Shown piece after piece: positions 9,042 to 18,619 of a DNA stretch of 64,000 bases. Both the position numbers and the translations under genes were made by a program. How positions within the stretch are numbered: the first letter of the stretch is position 1; the number at the start of each line of letters is the position of its first letter. This DNA is from Butyrivibrio sp. WCD3002 (GTDB lineage: Bacteria; Bacillota; Clostridia; Lachnospirales; Lachnospiraceae): assembly GCF_000424265.1 (NCBI RefSeq), contig NZ_AUJO01000016.1:1-64000 (forward strand), written 5' to 3'. The notes under the pieces are model-generated. The model saw only the letters and a list, made by a program, of their open reading frames with translations. It ran no database searches and had not been told where the DNA came from.

Positions 9042-11150
9042 TTATCGAAGTGAAAACAGCATCTGTCCGTATGTAGGATAGCTGAGATACTTATCAGGAA
9101 TAAGTGCTTCAGCAGTATCTGCATATTTACGAAGCTCATCCATATCTGCAAGAATTGTCTTCTGATAATATGCCGCAGTTTCAAGAACCTCTGTCATTCC
9201 TTCTGCTGTCTTGGTATCCTCTGCAAGCTTTGCAAGTGCCTTGCACATGTTAGCACCCTGCTCATCCAGAGTCTTAAGTACACCTGTCTCAAGAGCACAA
9301 TCTGCACTTTCAAGTACACTCTTCTTCTGAAGGATTTCCTTTGTAAGATCCTTCTGGTAAGCTACAAGGCCTTCTGTAAGATCCTTTCTGATCATCTCCT
9401 GCATTGTAAGAGACTCAATGTGGATTGACTTTGAGTAGTTCTCAAGAAGAATCTCATATCTTGAGAAGATTTCCTCCTTGGTGAAAATACCGTGCTTTGT
9501 GAAAAGCTCAATGGACTTATCAGAAATCCAGTGAGGCATTGCATCCGGAAGAGACTTAAGGTTAAGAAGTCCTCTCTTTTCTGCCTCTGCAACCCACTCT
9601 TCTGTATATCCGTTACCGTTAAAAAGAACTCTCTTATGTGCTGCCAGCTCTTCCTTAAGAACTTCAGCGATCTTTTCTTTAAGCTCGTCACCACTATAGC
9701 CTTCAAGCTTCTCGTATAATCTTGCAACCTCTTCTGCAACTGCAGTGTTGAGAACGATGTTTGCATTTGCTACGGAAACTGCAGAACCGGGCATTCTGAA
9801 CTCGAACTTGTTACCTGTAAATGCGAAGGGTGATGTTCTGTTTCTGTCTGTGTTGTCCTTTGTGAAGTGAGGAAGAACCTGAGCACCCATAGCCATCTGA
9901 ACTTTTCCTGAGCCCTCATATGCGGTTCCGGCTTCAACTGCCTTAAGTACTTCAGCAAGCTCATCACCTACGAAAATAGAGATGATTGCAGGCGGTGCTT
10001 CGTTTCCGCCAAGTCTGTGATCGTTACCTGCAGAAGCAACCGATAATCTGAGAACACCTGCATAATCATCAACAGCTGCGATAACTGCCATAAGGAAAAC
10101 AAGGAAAGGAATGTTCTCTCCGGGATGTTTTCCGGGATCTAACAGGTTAAGGCCTGTATCAGTGCAAACCGACCAGTTGTTGTGCTTACCTGAACCATTG
10201 ATTCCCTCGAAGGGCTTTTCATGTAACAGGCATGCGTAGTTGTGCTTATCAGCAACCTTCTTCATTACCTCCATTGTGAGCTGGTTGTGATCAACAGCGA
10301 TGTTGGCTGTCTCGAAAACAGGTGCAAGCTCATGCTGTGAAGGAGCTACCTCGTTGTGCTTTGTCTTTGCAGGTATACCAAGCTTCCAAAGCTCTTCATC
10401 AAGGTCATGCATGTAAGCGGAAACCTTGGGCTTGATTACACCAAAGTAATGGTCCTCCATCTCCTGCCCTTTTGATGCCGGAGCACCGATAAGTGTACGT
10501 CCGGTAAAAAGAAGGTCCTTTCTCTTTTTATAGAAGTCTTTATCTATAAGGAAATACTCCTGCTCAGAGCCGATTGTGGTGTTTACGCGCTTTACATCCT
10601 CATGTCCCAGGAGGTGGAGCATCTTTACTGCTTCTCTTGAAAGAGCTTCCATGGATCTAAGAAGAGGTGTCTTCTTATCAAGTGCCTCTCCACCATAGGA
10701 GCAGAATGCAGTCGGGATATAAAGTGAACCATCTTTAATAAAGGCAGGAGATGAAGGATCCCATGCTGTATATCCACGTGCCTCAAATGTGGCACGAAGA
10801 CCGCCTGAAGGAAAACTTGAAGCATCAGGCTCGCCCTTTACAAGCTCTTTTCCTGAAAACTCCATAATGATAGTTCCGTTATCAGCAGGTGAAATGAAGC
10901 TGTCGTGCTTCTCTGCTGTAAGGCCTGTCATAGGCTGAAACCAGTGAGTAAAATGTGTTGCACCGTTCTCTACTGCCCATTCTTTCATTACGGCAGCAAC
11001 TGTATTTGCAACCTCAAGCTCCAGGTGACTACCCATCTCTATTGTTTTGTGTACTGCCTTGTAAATATCCTTAGGCAGACGCTGTTTCATTACCTTGTCA
11101 TTGAAAACAAGACATCCATATTCTTCTGTTAATTTGCTGGCTTCAATCAT
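9042..11150 (-). CDS. glnN: Glutamine synthetase type III
   Basis: A 702-residue GSIII enzyme that ligates ammonia to glutamate with ATP. Recognisable segments are [12 protein letters not shown] near the N-terminus, [12 protein letters not shown], the glutamate/ATP-site region [14 protein letters not shown], and [12 protein letters not shown] place the start at the ATG at 11150 ([12 protein letters not shown]), which has AAGGAGG five bases upstream. A longer frame from 11198 begins inside the hairpin arm and looks artefactual. The gene sits between asnB and gltB on one strand, so ammonium taken up by Amt can pass to glutamine and then to glutamate and asparagine. GSIII is typical of Bacteroidetes and Clostridia. 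Confidence 0.95.
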   Translation of the reverse strand: MIEASKLTEEYGCLVFNDKVMKQRLPKDIYKAVHKTIEMGSHLELEVANTVAAVMKEWAVENGATHFTHWFQPMTGLTAEKHDSFISPADNGTIIMEFSGKELVKGEPDASSFPSGGLRATFEARGYTAWDPSSPAFIKDGSLYIPTAFCSYGGEALDKKTPLLRSMEALSREAVKMLHLLGHEDVKRVNTTIGSEQEYFLIDKDFYKKRKDLLFTGRTLIGAPASKGQEMEDHYFGVIKPKVSAYMHDLDEELWKLGIPAKTKHNEVAPSQHELAPVFETANIAVDHNQLTMEVMKKVADKHNYACLLHEKPFEGINGSGKHNNWSVCTDTGLNLLDPGKHPGENIPFLVFLMAVIAAVDDYAGVLRLSVASAGNDHRLGGNEAPPAIISIFVGDELAEVLKAVEAGTAYEGSGKVQMAMGAQVLPHFTKDNTDRNRTSPFAFTGNKFEFRMPGSAVSVANANIVLNTAVAEEVARLYEKLEGYSGDELKEKIAEVLKEELAAHKRVLFNGNGYTEEWVAEAEKRGLLNLKSLPDAMPHWISDKSIELFTKHGIFTKEEIFSRYEILLENYSKSIHIESLTMQEMIRKDLTEGLVAYQKDLTKEILQKKSVLESADCALETGVLKTLDEQGANMCKALAKLAEDTKTAEGMTEVLETAAYYQKTILADMDELRKYADTAEALIPDKYLSYPTYGQMLFSLR

Positions 11151-11179
11151 ATCTTCCTCCTTTTGTACGGCTCCTTCCC

Positions 11180-11240
11180 AGATATGTTCCAATTTCACTC
11201 TCGTTGCTTACGCATAATCGATTGAAATTGGAACATATCT
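11180..11240 (-). promoter_or_regulatory. Perfect 18-bp inverted repeat upstream of glnN
   Basis: Arms 11180-11197 and 11223-11240 are exact reverse complements, with a 25-base loop that can itself close as UGC-GUAA-GCA (a GNRA-type tetraloop). No T-run follows; the glnN ribosome binding site lies about 20 bases downstream. It is probably an mRNA processing or stability element, or a protein-binding site. Confidence 0.75.
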
Positions 11241-11271
11241 TTCATGGAACCTCACTTAAATAATTAACATT

Positions 11272-12855
11272 TTATTCACCACTGGCACCGTAATTTGAGA
11301 GAACACGGGCCGAGGGGTCATTTACATCGCAGCCCTTCCAGGATTTATTTGGCATCCAGAAGTCCACAACCATATGAGATTGATTCTCATAATACTTCTC
11401 AAAAATATCTCTAAATAAAAGTGATTCCTTTGTAAAAGGTGTAGCGTGTGAGTACTTTGCTTTTCCTGCTTCGAATGCTGCATCAGTATATGTAGCTTCT
11501 GCATATTCGATGATGTCATCTCTAAGAGAATGTCCAACGGCATCTGAGAACGCTGCTTTTTCTCTCATAAGAATGCTTCTTGGAATAAACTCATCCTTTT
11601 CAAATGCTTTTCTTAAAAGAAACTTACCCTTTCCATAAGTGTTAAGCTTTTTAGCAGGATCAATACTCATTACGTAATCCACAAAATCAAGATCTCCAAA
11701 AGGAACTCTTGCTTCAAGCGAATTCACGCTTATACATCTGTCGGCTCTGAGAACGTCATACATATGAAGCTCTCTGATTCTTTTCTCTGCTTCTTCCTGG
11801 AATGCCTCAGCACTGGGAGCAAAATCCGTATACTTGTATCCAAAAAGCTCATCAGAAATCTCACCTGTAAGAACAACCTTGATATCGGTATTTTCATGTA
11901 TCCATTTGCAAAGAAGATACATTCCGATTGATGCTCTTACTGTTGTGATGTCATAGGTTCCAAGTGCGTGTATTACAGGTTCGATGGCATCTATAACATC
12001 CTGCTTGGTAATGATGACCTCGTGATGATTGCTGTGAATATAATCAGCAACTTCTCTTGCATACTTAAGGTCAATGGCATCTATATCCATACCTATTGCA
12101 AAGGTCTCGATGGGCTTATCTGAAAGTCTTGCTGCCACGCCGCATACAAGTGATGAATCAAGCCCTCCTGAAAGAAGGAAGCCTACAGGTGCATCAGCCT
12201 GAAGTCGTTTTTTAATTCCTAAAAGAAGCTTATCGTGAATGTTCTCTATAACTGTTTCAAGATTATCTGTTCTCACCTCTTTGACCTTTGTCATATCTCT
12301 GTAGCAGATAAACTTGCCATCCTCATAGTAATGTCCGGGAGGGAAAGGCTCGATCCTGTCACATACTCCGGTGAGGTTCTTAGGCTCTGATGCAAAAACG
12401 ATGTGCTTATCGCTATCATATCCATAGTAAAGAGGTCTGATTCCAATCGGATCTCTTGCAGCTATGAATTTGTTTTTCTCGCCGTCGTAGATAACACATG
12501 CAAATTCCGCATCCAGCATAGAGAACATTGCAGTTCCAAGCTTTTCATAAAGAGGAAGCAATATCTCGCAGTCGCTGTCACTGTCAAAGCTGTATCCGAG
12601 GGATTTAAGATAATCTCTAAGATATGTGAAGCCGTATAGCTCTCCGTTACAGATAACCGCTTTACCATTTAACTCAAAGGGCTGCATGCCCTTGCAATTA
12701 AGTCCCATGATCGCAAGTCTGTTAAAACCAAGCCATCCGTTTTTCACCTTAAGAGTTCTGGACTTGTCCGGTCCTCTGGATGCTGTTCTCTCCAGCAATC
12801 CCTTAAAATAATCCTCTGATACTTCTTCTCCTTCGTATGCAAGTATTGCGCACAT
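11272..12855 (-). CDS. asnB: Asparagine synthase (glutamine-hydrolysing)
   Basis: 527-residue class B asparagine synthetase. It transfers glutamine amide nitrogen to aspartate with ATP. The class II glutaminase nucleophile is Cys2 (MCAILAY), with family motifs SRGPDKSR and AVICNGELYG. The synthetase domain carries the PP-loop FLLSGGLDSSLVCG near residue 230 and later VLTGEISDELFGY. AGGAGG precedes the ATG closely. It lies between amt and glnN, linking glutamine output to asparagine. Confidence 0.96.
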   Translation of the reverse strand: MCAILAYEGEEVSEDYFKGLLERTASRGPDKSRTLKVKNGWLGFNRLAIMGLNCKGMQPFELNGKAVICNGELYGFTYLRDYLKSLGYSFDSDSDCEILLPLYEKLGTAMFSMLDAEFACVIYDGEKNKFIAARDPIGIRPLYYGYDSDKHIVFASEPKNLTGVCDRIEPFPPGHYYEDGKFICYRDMTKVKEVRTDNLETVIENIHDKLLLGIKKRLQADAPVGFLLSGGLDSSLVCGVAARLSDKPIETFAIGMDIDAIDLKYAREVADYIHSNHHEVIITKQDVIDAIEPVIHALGTYDITTVRASIGMYLLCKWIHENTDIKVVLTGEISDELFGYKYTDFAPSAEAFQEEAEKRIRELHMYDVLRADRCISVNSLEARVPFGDLDFVDYVMSIDPAKKLNTYGKGKFLLRKAFEKDEFIPRSILMREKAAFSDAVGHSLRDDIIEYAEATYTDAAFEAGKAKYSHATPFTKESLLFRDIFEKYYENQSHMVVDFWMPNKSWKGCDVNDPSARVLSNYGASGE

Positions 12856-12887
12856 ACTGTTTCCTCCTGATACTAATTTTTATATTT

Positions 12888-12937
12888 GAGCGATATGCGC
12901 ATATCACCACTTATGCGCCATTCATGCTATATCACTC
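12888..12937 (-). promoter_or_regulatory. Nested hairpin between amt and asnB
   Basis: The outer arms are 12888-12896 and 12929-12937 (9 bp with one G-U). The inner arms GCGCATA/TATGCGC form a 7-bp stem. A 14-base perfect palindrome, GATATGCGCATATC, lies at 12892-12905. The structure covers the amt stop codon and has no following T-run. It is the third such hairpin separating genes of this nitrogen block. Confidence 0.6.
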
Positions 12938-14701
12938 AGCATCTGCCAAAGCAGCCATACCCTCTTCTCCTGTACGGATCTTTACTACGTTGTCGATGCT
13001 GTAAACGAAGATCTTACCATCACCGATCTTACCGGTGTAAAGTGTTCTCTTAGCTGCCTCGATAACATCCTCTACAGGGATCTTGCTGACAACTACTTCG
13101 AGCTTGATCTTAGGAAGAAGTGTTACATCCATTTCTACGCCGCGGTACTTCTGTCCTGAGCCCTTCTGCACACCACATCCCATAACCTGAGTAACTGTCA
13201 TACCGGTTACACCAAGATCATTCATAGCCTTACGAAGCTTGTCGTATCTTGAAAGCTTTGTAACGATTACTACCTTATGAATACCGCTATCTGTTTTAAC
13301 AGCCTGAGTTACAACAGGTACAGAAGCATTCTTCTGGAACTCTGTAGCTGCGTCATAATCACTTACGCCAAGATCTGTGTTTTCATTTACGCTCATGTTA
13401 AGTGTGTTAGAAACATCCATAATAGCGAATCCTGAATATGCTGATGCAAGACCATGCTCTGTTGCATCAAGTCCTGTGATTTCCTCTTCCTCAGAAACAC
13501 GAAGACCGAGTGTAGCCTTGATTACTGCGAAGGTAATAGTGATTGTTACTGCTGTCCATGCTGCTACAGCAAGGAATCCTACAAACTGAATTCCAAGAAG
13601 CTTAAAGCCGCCGCCGTAGAAAAGACCTACCATCTCGTTTCCTGCTGCATCTGCGATTGAATAACCGGGAGCTGCATTTGTTGCAAAAAGACCAACTGCC
13701 AGGGTTCCCCAAATACCGTTCAGGCAATGTACTGCAACCGCGCCAACCGGATCATCAACATGAAGCTTATAATCAAGGAACCATACACCGAAGCAAACAA
13801 GAAGTCCTGCTACAATACCGATTACAATTGCGCCAAAAGCATCTGTTACATCACAGGGAGCTGTGATAGCTACAAGACCTGCAAGTGAAGCATTGAGACA
13901 CATTGAAACATCAGGCTTACCATACTTTACCCATGTAAAGATCATGCAGGTAACTGTTGCAAGTGCAGGTGCGATTGTTGTTGTTACGAAAACTGAACCA
14001 AGCTGTTCTACTGATGTGCAGGCTGCTCCGTTGAATCCGTACCAGCCAAGCCAGAGAATGAAAACACCAAGAGCTGCTGCTGTAAGATTGTGTCCGGGGA
14101 AAGCATTTACCTTAGTAACTTCTCCCTTTGCATTTACCTCGAACTTACCGATGCGGGCTCCAAGAAAAGCTGCGCCGATGAGAGCTGAGATACCGCCAAC
14201 CATGTGGATACATGTGGATCCTGCAAAATCATGGAATCCCATCTGTGCCAGGAAGCCGCCGCCCCATGTCCAATGTGCTTCAATGGGATAGATGATTGCT
14301 GAGATAACTGCTGAATATACACAGTAAGAAATGAACTTTGTTCTCTCAGCCATGGATCCTGAAACGATTGTTGCTGTTGTTGCACAGAACACCAGGTTGA
14401 ATACGAAATTAGACCAGTCAAAATTTGCATAGCTTGTAAAAATGTCAAATCCGGGTCTTCCGATGACACCCATCATGTCTTCGCCAAGAAGAAGGCCAAA
14501 ACCGATAAGGATAAAGACTACAGTACCAATACAGAAATCCATAAGGTTTTTCATTATGATATTTCCTGTATTTTTTGCTCTGGTAAATCCGGCTTCACAC
14601 ATTGCAAATCCGGCCTGCATCCAGAATACAAGAGCTGCACCAATCAAGAACCACACTCCGAAAACACTCGCATTGATTCCACTCAAAATTTCTTCACTCA
14701 T
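12932..14701 (-). CDS. amt: Ammonium transporter fused to a C-terminal PII domain
   Basis: 589 residues from the ATG at 14701, which has GGAGGAG six bases upstream. Roughly residues 10-430 form a multi-helix Amt/MEP channel (MQAGFAMCEAGFTRAKN, HMVGGISALIGAAFLG, AVHCLNGIWGTLAVG). After a linker, about 475-580 is a GlnB/GlnK-type PII domain with the T-loop region QKGSGQKYRGVE and TGKIGDGKIFV. The uridylylated tyrosine of enterobacterial PII (Tyr51) is replaced by Met (RGVEMDV), so control by uridylylation is unlikely. PII normally gates Amt by plugging the pore in response to 2-oxoglutarate and ATP/ADP; here gating would be intramolecular. First gene of the nitrogen block, behind a double attenuator. 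Confidence 0.95.
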   Translation of the reverse strand: MSEEILSGINASVFGVWFLIGAALVFWMQAGFAMCEAGFTRAKNTGNIIMKNLMDFCIGTVVFILIGFGLLLGEDMMGVIGRPGFDIFTSYANFDWSNFVFNLVFCATTATIVSGSMAERTKFISYCVYSAVISAIIYPIEAHWTWGGGFLAQMGFHDFAGSTCIHMVGGISALIGAAFLGARIGKFEVNAKGEVTKVNAFPGHNLTAAALGVFILWLGWYGFNGAACTSVEQLGSVFVTTTIAPALATVTCMIFTWVKYGKPDVSMCLNASLAGLVAITAPCDVTDAFGAIVIGIVAGLLVCFGVWFLDYKLHVDDPVGAVAVHCLNGIWGTLAVGLFATNAAPGYSIADAAGNEMVGLFYGGGFKLLGIQFVGFLAVAAWTAVTITITFAVIKATLGLRVSEEEEITGLDATEHGLASAYSGFAIMDVSNTLNMSVNENTDLGVSDYDAATEFQKNASVPVVTQAVKTDSGIHKVVIVTKLSRYDKLRKAMNDLGVTGMTVTQVMGCGVQKGSGQKYRGVEMDVTLLPKIKLEVVVSKIPVEDVIEAAKRTLYTGKIGDGKIFVYSIDNVVKIRTGEEGMAALADAE

Positions 14702-14716
14702 AATCCGCTCCTCCAT

Positions 14717-14772
14717 AAAAAAGCGGCGCAAAGGGAGTTTAAGTTATTACCTTAGATGCCCCATTGCACCGC
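14717..14772 (-). promoter_or_regulatory. amt leader, second terminator with overlapping six-base-loop hairpin
   Basis: Terminator arms 14759-14772 and 14723-14737 pair over about 14 bp with one mismatch and are followed by six T on the minus strand, just before the Shine-Dalgarno. Overlapping its 5' arm, GGTGC/GCATC (14755-14770) enclose the loop AATGGG, again with A1 and G4. The two folds exclude each other. Confidence 0.65.
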
Positions 14773-14796
14773 TAATTCAATAATTCATTTTATTCG

Positions 14797-14847
14797 AGAA
14801 TACATGTATACATTTGTATGCATACGTTATCCGGAGTTATGTATTCT
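14797..14847 (-). promoter_or_regulatory. Central stem in the amt leader
   Basis: AGAATACAT/ATGTATTCT arms form a perfect 9-bp stem enclosing short palindromic sequences such as GTATGCATAC. It separates the two attenuators of the roughly 235-base amt leader. Its role is unknown. Confidence 0.4.
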
Positions 14848-14880
14848 GCATCAGTCTCAGGTTGATCATGCCTGAAGCTA

Positions 14881-14931
14881 AAGAAAAAAGCGCCTTAAAG
14901 AGTATTAACCTCTTTAAGACGCCCTTGTCTT
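14881..14931 (-). promoter_or_regulatory. amt leader, first (start-proximal) terminator with overlapping six-base-loop hairpin
   Basis: A 13-bp terminator stem (arms 14890-14902 and 14910-14922) is followed by a T-rich run. AAGAC/GTCTT arms at 14916-14931 enclose the loop AAGGGC (A1, G4) and compete with the terminator. Sequence and position closely parallel the dapL leader. Confidence 0.7.
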
Positions 14932-14943
14932 TTATAGTTTGTG

Positions 14944-14972
14944 ATTTTACGCTTTGATTATTTCTGTGTCAA
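14944..14972 (-). promoter_or_regulatory. amt promoter
   Basis: TTGACA (14972-14967), 17-base spacer, TAAAAT (14949-14944) on the minus strand. The predicted start is near 14937, giving a leader of about 235 bases. This is probably the main promoter of the amt-asnB-glnN-gltBD block. Confidence 0.75.
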
Positions 14973-15010
14973 GGAGTAATTTTATTGTTTTTAAAAAACT
15001 TTAGATTGAT

Positions 15011-15616
15011 TTATTTTAACACAAAATTTTCAAGCATTTTTCTTCCGTCCGGTGTCATTATGGATTCCGGATGGAACTGAACTCCATAAATCGAATAGTC
15101 CTTATGCTTTACAGCCATTACTTCTCCGGCCTCTGTTTCACCGGCTTTTAAGGCATTGGTTGCACTGTCAACTGTCACAGCCGTAACCATAAGCTCATCC
15201 GGAATTGTTGCAGGGTCTGCTGCCAGTGAGTGATATCTTGCTACCGGCGCTACGTCAGGGCAACCCTTAAAAAGAGCACAGTCCTTATCGAATTTTACAT
15301 CTGACTGCTTCCCATGCATAAGCTTTTTTGCATAGGTTACTGTAGCTCCAAAGGATGCACAAATTGCCTGATGTCCGAGGCATACGCCAAGTATCGGAAT
15401 CTTATCTCCAATCTCCTTTACCACATCCATGCAGACACCGGCATCCTCAGGTCTTCCTGGACCGGGAGACAGTATTATCCTGTCAGGGTTAAGAGCCAGA
15501 ATCTCCTGCACAGTCATCTCATCATTTCTTATAACTTTTATATCAGGCTCTATCTCGCCTATCATCTGATACAGATTATATGAAAAGCTATCGTAGTTAT
15601 CTATTAGTAAAACCAT
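15011..15616 (-). CDS. trpG: Anthranilate synthase component II (glutamine amidotransferase)
   Basis: 201 residues from the ATG at 15616, which has AGGAAGGA seven bases upstream; a start at 15637 would overlap trpE and lacks such a site. It is a class I glutaminase with the nucleophile-elbow Cys in GVCLGHQAI and the C-terminal FHPES triad segment. VLLIDNYDSFSYNLYQ at the N-terminus is typical of TrpG/PabA. It supplies ammonia to TrpE. It follows trpE by 13 bases and is last in the trp operon, with no separate PabA visible. It could also serve folate synthesis. Confidence 0.95.
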   Translation of the reverse strand: MVLLIDNYDSFSYNLYQMIGEIEPDIKVIRNDEMTVQEILALNPDRIILSPGPGRPEDAGVCMDVVKEIGDKIPILGVCLGHQAICASFGATVTYAKKLMHGKQSDVKFDKDCALFKGCPDVAPVARYHSLAADPATIPDELMVTAVTVDSATNALKAGETEAGEVMAVKHKDYSIYGVQFHPESIMTPDGRKMLENFVLK

Positions 15617-15629
15617 GGAATTGTCCTTC

Positions 15630-17105
15630 CTATTCATCTTCTGGCAAAAGCGCCTTAAAGGACGCTTTTGCCTTATTCATACACTCCTCAAATTCCTTTT
15701 CGGGTACAGAGTCTGCAACTATTCCTGCGCCGCTTCTTACGAATACCTTGCCGTTTTTCTTATATACAATTCTTATTGCAATGCAAGTGTCCATGTTTCC
15801 TGTAAAATCAATGTATCCTATAGCACCACCGTATATGCCTCGCTTGTTGTTTTCAAGCTCGCCGATCAGCTGACAAGCCCTTATTTTGGGTGCACCTGAT
15901 AATGTGCCCGCAGGAAGTACCGCAGATATCGCATCAAGCGCATCCTTGTCGTCACGGATCTCACCTCTAACAGTTGAGCCTATATGCATTACATGAGAAT
16001 ACCTCTCAATTGAATGCAGGGTCTCTACCTCAACAGTTCCAAATTTGCTTATTTTTCCAAGATCATTTCTTCCAAGATCCACCAGCATGTTGTGTTCTGC
16101 CAGTTCTTTCTCATCTGCAAGAAGTTCCTTTTCAAGGCGCTCATCCTCTTCCGGAGTATTACCGCGAGGTCTTGTTCCTGCCAACGGGAATGTATGAAGA
16201 ATGCCATCCTCAAGCTTAACCAAAGTCTCAGGAGATGCTCCCGCTACCTCCACATCAGTTCCGGAAAAATAAAACATGTATGGCGAAGGATTGATTGTCC
16301 TTAAGTGTCTGTATGTATTGAAAAGGCTTCCCTCAAACTCTGCTGAAAATCTGTTTGACAAAACTATCTGGAAAATATCACCTTCAAATATATGATGCTT
16401 TCCTTTTTCCACCATATCGCAGAATCTTTCCTTATCAAAAAGCGGTGTGATCTCACCTGTCATTTTGCCATCAGGTTCTGCCTTCTTTTCTCCATTGTGA
16501 AGAAGATCCGCCATTTTCTTAAGTTCTTCAGCTGCCTTTTTATAGTTTTCTTCTATATTATTGTTTTTGATATTGATATTCACTATCAAAACTATCTTCT
16601 GTCTGATATTGTCGAAAGCAATAACCTTATCAAAGAGCATTAAATCCATATCCTTAAAATTTTCAGTATCTTCCGGATTTGTCCTTACTGTGGGTTCACT
16701 GTAGCCAAGATAATCGAAGGAGAAATATCCAACCATCCCACCGGCAAAGGAAGGAAGATATGAAAATCTCGGACTCTTAAAATCTTTAAGGATATCCCGC
16801 AGACATTCTGAAGGATCTCCCTTCATGCTCTTTTCATTACCATCCTCTGAGGTTATTGTGATCTTCCCATCTGTGCATGTAATAAGCATCTTTGGCTCGT
16901 AACCAAGAAAAGTATATCTTCCCCAGGTTTCGTTAGCCTGAGCCGATTCAAGCATGTAAACATGTTTTGAAACATTCTTAAGTATGCGAACAGCCTCTAT
17001 GGGTGTTGTGAAATCAGACAGTATTTCACAGCTTACGGGAAGGACATTGTAGTTTCCTTCATTCGCTATTTTTTCTATTTCTGATATTTCCGGAAGTATT
17101 TTCAT
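15630..17105 (-). CDS. trpE: Anthranilate synthase component I
   Basis: 491 residues, chorismate-binding enzyme that makes anthranilate with TrpG. The feedback-inhibition region is recognisable (MLESAQANETWGRYTFLG), and the catalytic core includes VDLGRNDLGKI, LPAGTLSGAPKIRA and the C-terminal GAGIVADS. GGGAG precedes the ATG. trpE and trpG are the last two genes of the operon rather than the first, an uncommon order. Tryptophan feedback is expected from the conserved N-terminal motif. Confidence 0.96.
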   Translation of the reverse strand: MKILPEISEIEKIANEGNYNVLPVSCEILSDFTTPIEAVRILKNVSKHVYMLESAQANETWGRYTFLGYEPKMLITCTDGKITITSEDGNEKSMKGDPSECLRDILKDFKSPRFSYLPSFAGGMVGYFSFDYLGYSEPTVRTNPEDTENFKDMDLMLFDKVIAFDNIRQKIVLIVNINIKNNNIEENYKKAAEELKKMADLLHNGEKKAEPDGKMTGEITPLFDKERFCDMVEKGKHHIFEGDIFQIVLSNRFSAEFEGSLFNTYRHLRTINPSPYMFYFSGTDVEVAGASPETLVKLEDGILHTFPLAGTRPRGNTPEEDERLEKELLADEKELAEHNMLVDLGRNDLGKISKFGTVEVETLHSIERYSHVMHIGSTVRGEIRDDKDALDAISAVLPAGTLSGAPKIRACQLIGELENNKRGIYGGAIGYIDFTGNMDTCIAIRIVYKKNGKVFVRSGAGIVADSVPEKEFEECMNKAKASFKALLPEDE

Positions 17106-17222
17106 TTTTCTGCTCCCTTGCTTATATGTTTTGGTAATTCTCTTTAGCTTTTCTAATGGTTAAGTTGATAGCTGACTATTTTCCATACAGGTCAGCCTTT
17201 GATAGTCTTATCTTTGCCTGAT

Positions 17223-17828
17223 TCACAGAGCATTTCCTATACGCACTCTGCTAACAAAGAGCTCCATTTTATCCGGATCCTTTGTGCCATCAGTTTCTAT
17301 ACCGGAGCTGACATCTACTGCATAAGGATTAAGCTTCTTTATTGCATCTGCTACATTTTCGGTATCAAGACCTCCTGCCAGAAAATATGGTCTTTTGGCC
17401 CTCGCCAATAATTCCCAGTCAAAAGTCTTTCCGCATCCTGCTCCGGCATCAAACATGATATTATCCGCCTTGCTGTTTTCTGCTACTCTCACATCCTCTT
17501 CACCGGATATTTTGAATGCTTTTATGACACTTATTCCTTTCGCTTTTAATGCCATAATATAATCGTCATCCTCATGTCCGTGAAGCTGGGCGTAATCTAT
17601 TATCCCTTCATCATATAACTCAGTTATGAAAGATAATTCTGCATCCACAAATACGCCTACTGCCTTTATGTTTTTATCCAGCTTCCTTTTTAGTGTTGCG
17701 GCGTCTTTCTTTGATATATTCCGTTTACTTTTTTCAAAGAAGACAAAACCTATATAATCCGGCCGAAGCTCATTTGCAGTAATTATGTCTTCCTCTCTTG
17801 TAAGGCCGCATAACTTAACTAATGTCAT
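17223..17828 (-). CDS. trpF: Phosphoribosylanthranilate isomerase
   Basis: 201-residue TIM barrel that performs the Amadori rearrangement in tryptophan synthesis. The N-terminal LVKLCGLTREEDI carries the catalytic cysteine. GFVFFEKSKR and the phosphate-binding AVDVSSGIET near the C-terminus are also visible. It overlaps trpC by four bases (ATGA type), so translation is coupled. Confidence 0.95.
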   Translation of the reverse strand: MTLVKLCGLTREEDIITANELRPDYIGFVFFEKSKRNISKKDAATLKRKLDKNIKAVGVFVDAELSFITELYDEGIIDYAQLHGHEDDDYIMALKAKGISVIKAFKISGEEDVRVAENSKADNIMFDAGAGCGKTFDWELLARAKRPYFLAGGLDTENVADAIKKLNPYAVDVSSGIETDGTKDPDKMELFVSRVRIGNAL

Positions 17829-18619
17829 TTACGTATCTCCTGAATCCCTTTAAGTTCTCTGAGCTTTTTCGTTTTATCTTCAGCCCTCATCAGGGTCTCG
17901 CCAATCAGCACAGCATCTACTTTCGCTTGTCTTAAAGCTTCAATGTCTTTTGCAGACTGAATTCCACTCTCCGATACGAAAATTACATCCTCAGAAATCA
18001 GTTGCCTCAGTGATTTACTATTGTTCTGATCAACGCTAAAGTCCTTAAGGTTCCTGTTATTCACTCCGATTATCCTTGTCCCAGCTCTTATTGCCATCTT
18101 AACTTCCGTCTCATCATGAGCTTCCACAAGTGCGCTTATTCCAAGCTCATCGCAGATTCCTATGTATTCTTTTATCTGCTCCTCTGAAAGAATCGCGCAT
18201 ATTAGAAGAACTGCAGCGGCGCCAAGGCACTTAGCTTCATATATCATGTATTCATCAACTGTAAAGTCTTTACGGATGCAGGGGATTGATACATTTTCTG
18301 CTATTTCTTTAAGGTATTCATTTTTTCCAAGAAACCACTTAGGCTCAGTCAAAACAGAGATACAATCCGCTCCTGCCTTCTCATATTCCTTTGCAATTGT
18401 CAGATAATCAAATTCCTCTGCAATTATGCCCTTTGAAGGAGATGCCTTTTTGCATTCACAAATAAATGCAACATCATCCTTCTTAAGAGCTTTCTCAAAC
18501 TCGAATCCGCCTTTGGGAAGAGACAACGCTTTCTTCCTTATCTCTTCCAATGGCATCTCCTGTTTTGATATCTGTACTCTTTCTTTTGCGTAATCACTCA
18601 GCTTATCCAGAATATTCAT
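17825..18619 (-). CDS. trpC: Indole-3-glycerol phosphate synthase
   Basis: 264 residues. Family motifs are [14 protein letters not shown] with the catalytic lysine, [28 protein letters not shown] and FVSESGI. It closes the ring of CdRP to indole-glycerol phosphate. Four-base overlaps with both trpD upstream and trpF downstream indicate one tightly coupled mRNA. Confidence 0.96.
   Translation of the reverse strand: MNILDKLSDYAKERVQISKQEMPLEEIRKKALSLPKGGFEFEKALKKDDVAFICECKKASPSKGIIAEEFDYLTIAKEYEKAGADCISVLTEPKWFLGKNEYLKEIAENVSIPCIRKDFTVDEYMIYEAKCLGAAAVLLICAILSEEQIKEYIGICDELGISALVEAHDETEVKMAIRAGTRIIGVNNRNLKDFSVDQNNSKSLRQLISEDVIFVSESGIQSAKDIEALRQAKVDAVLIGETLMRAEDKTKKLRELKGIQEIRK

Noticed and set aside
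11151..11198. Longer N-terminus for glutamine synthetase starting at 11198
   Set aside because: The start lies at the edge of a perfect hairpin arm, has no Shine-Dalgarno, and would place the real AAGGAGG inside the coding sequence.
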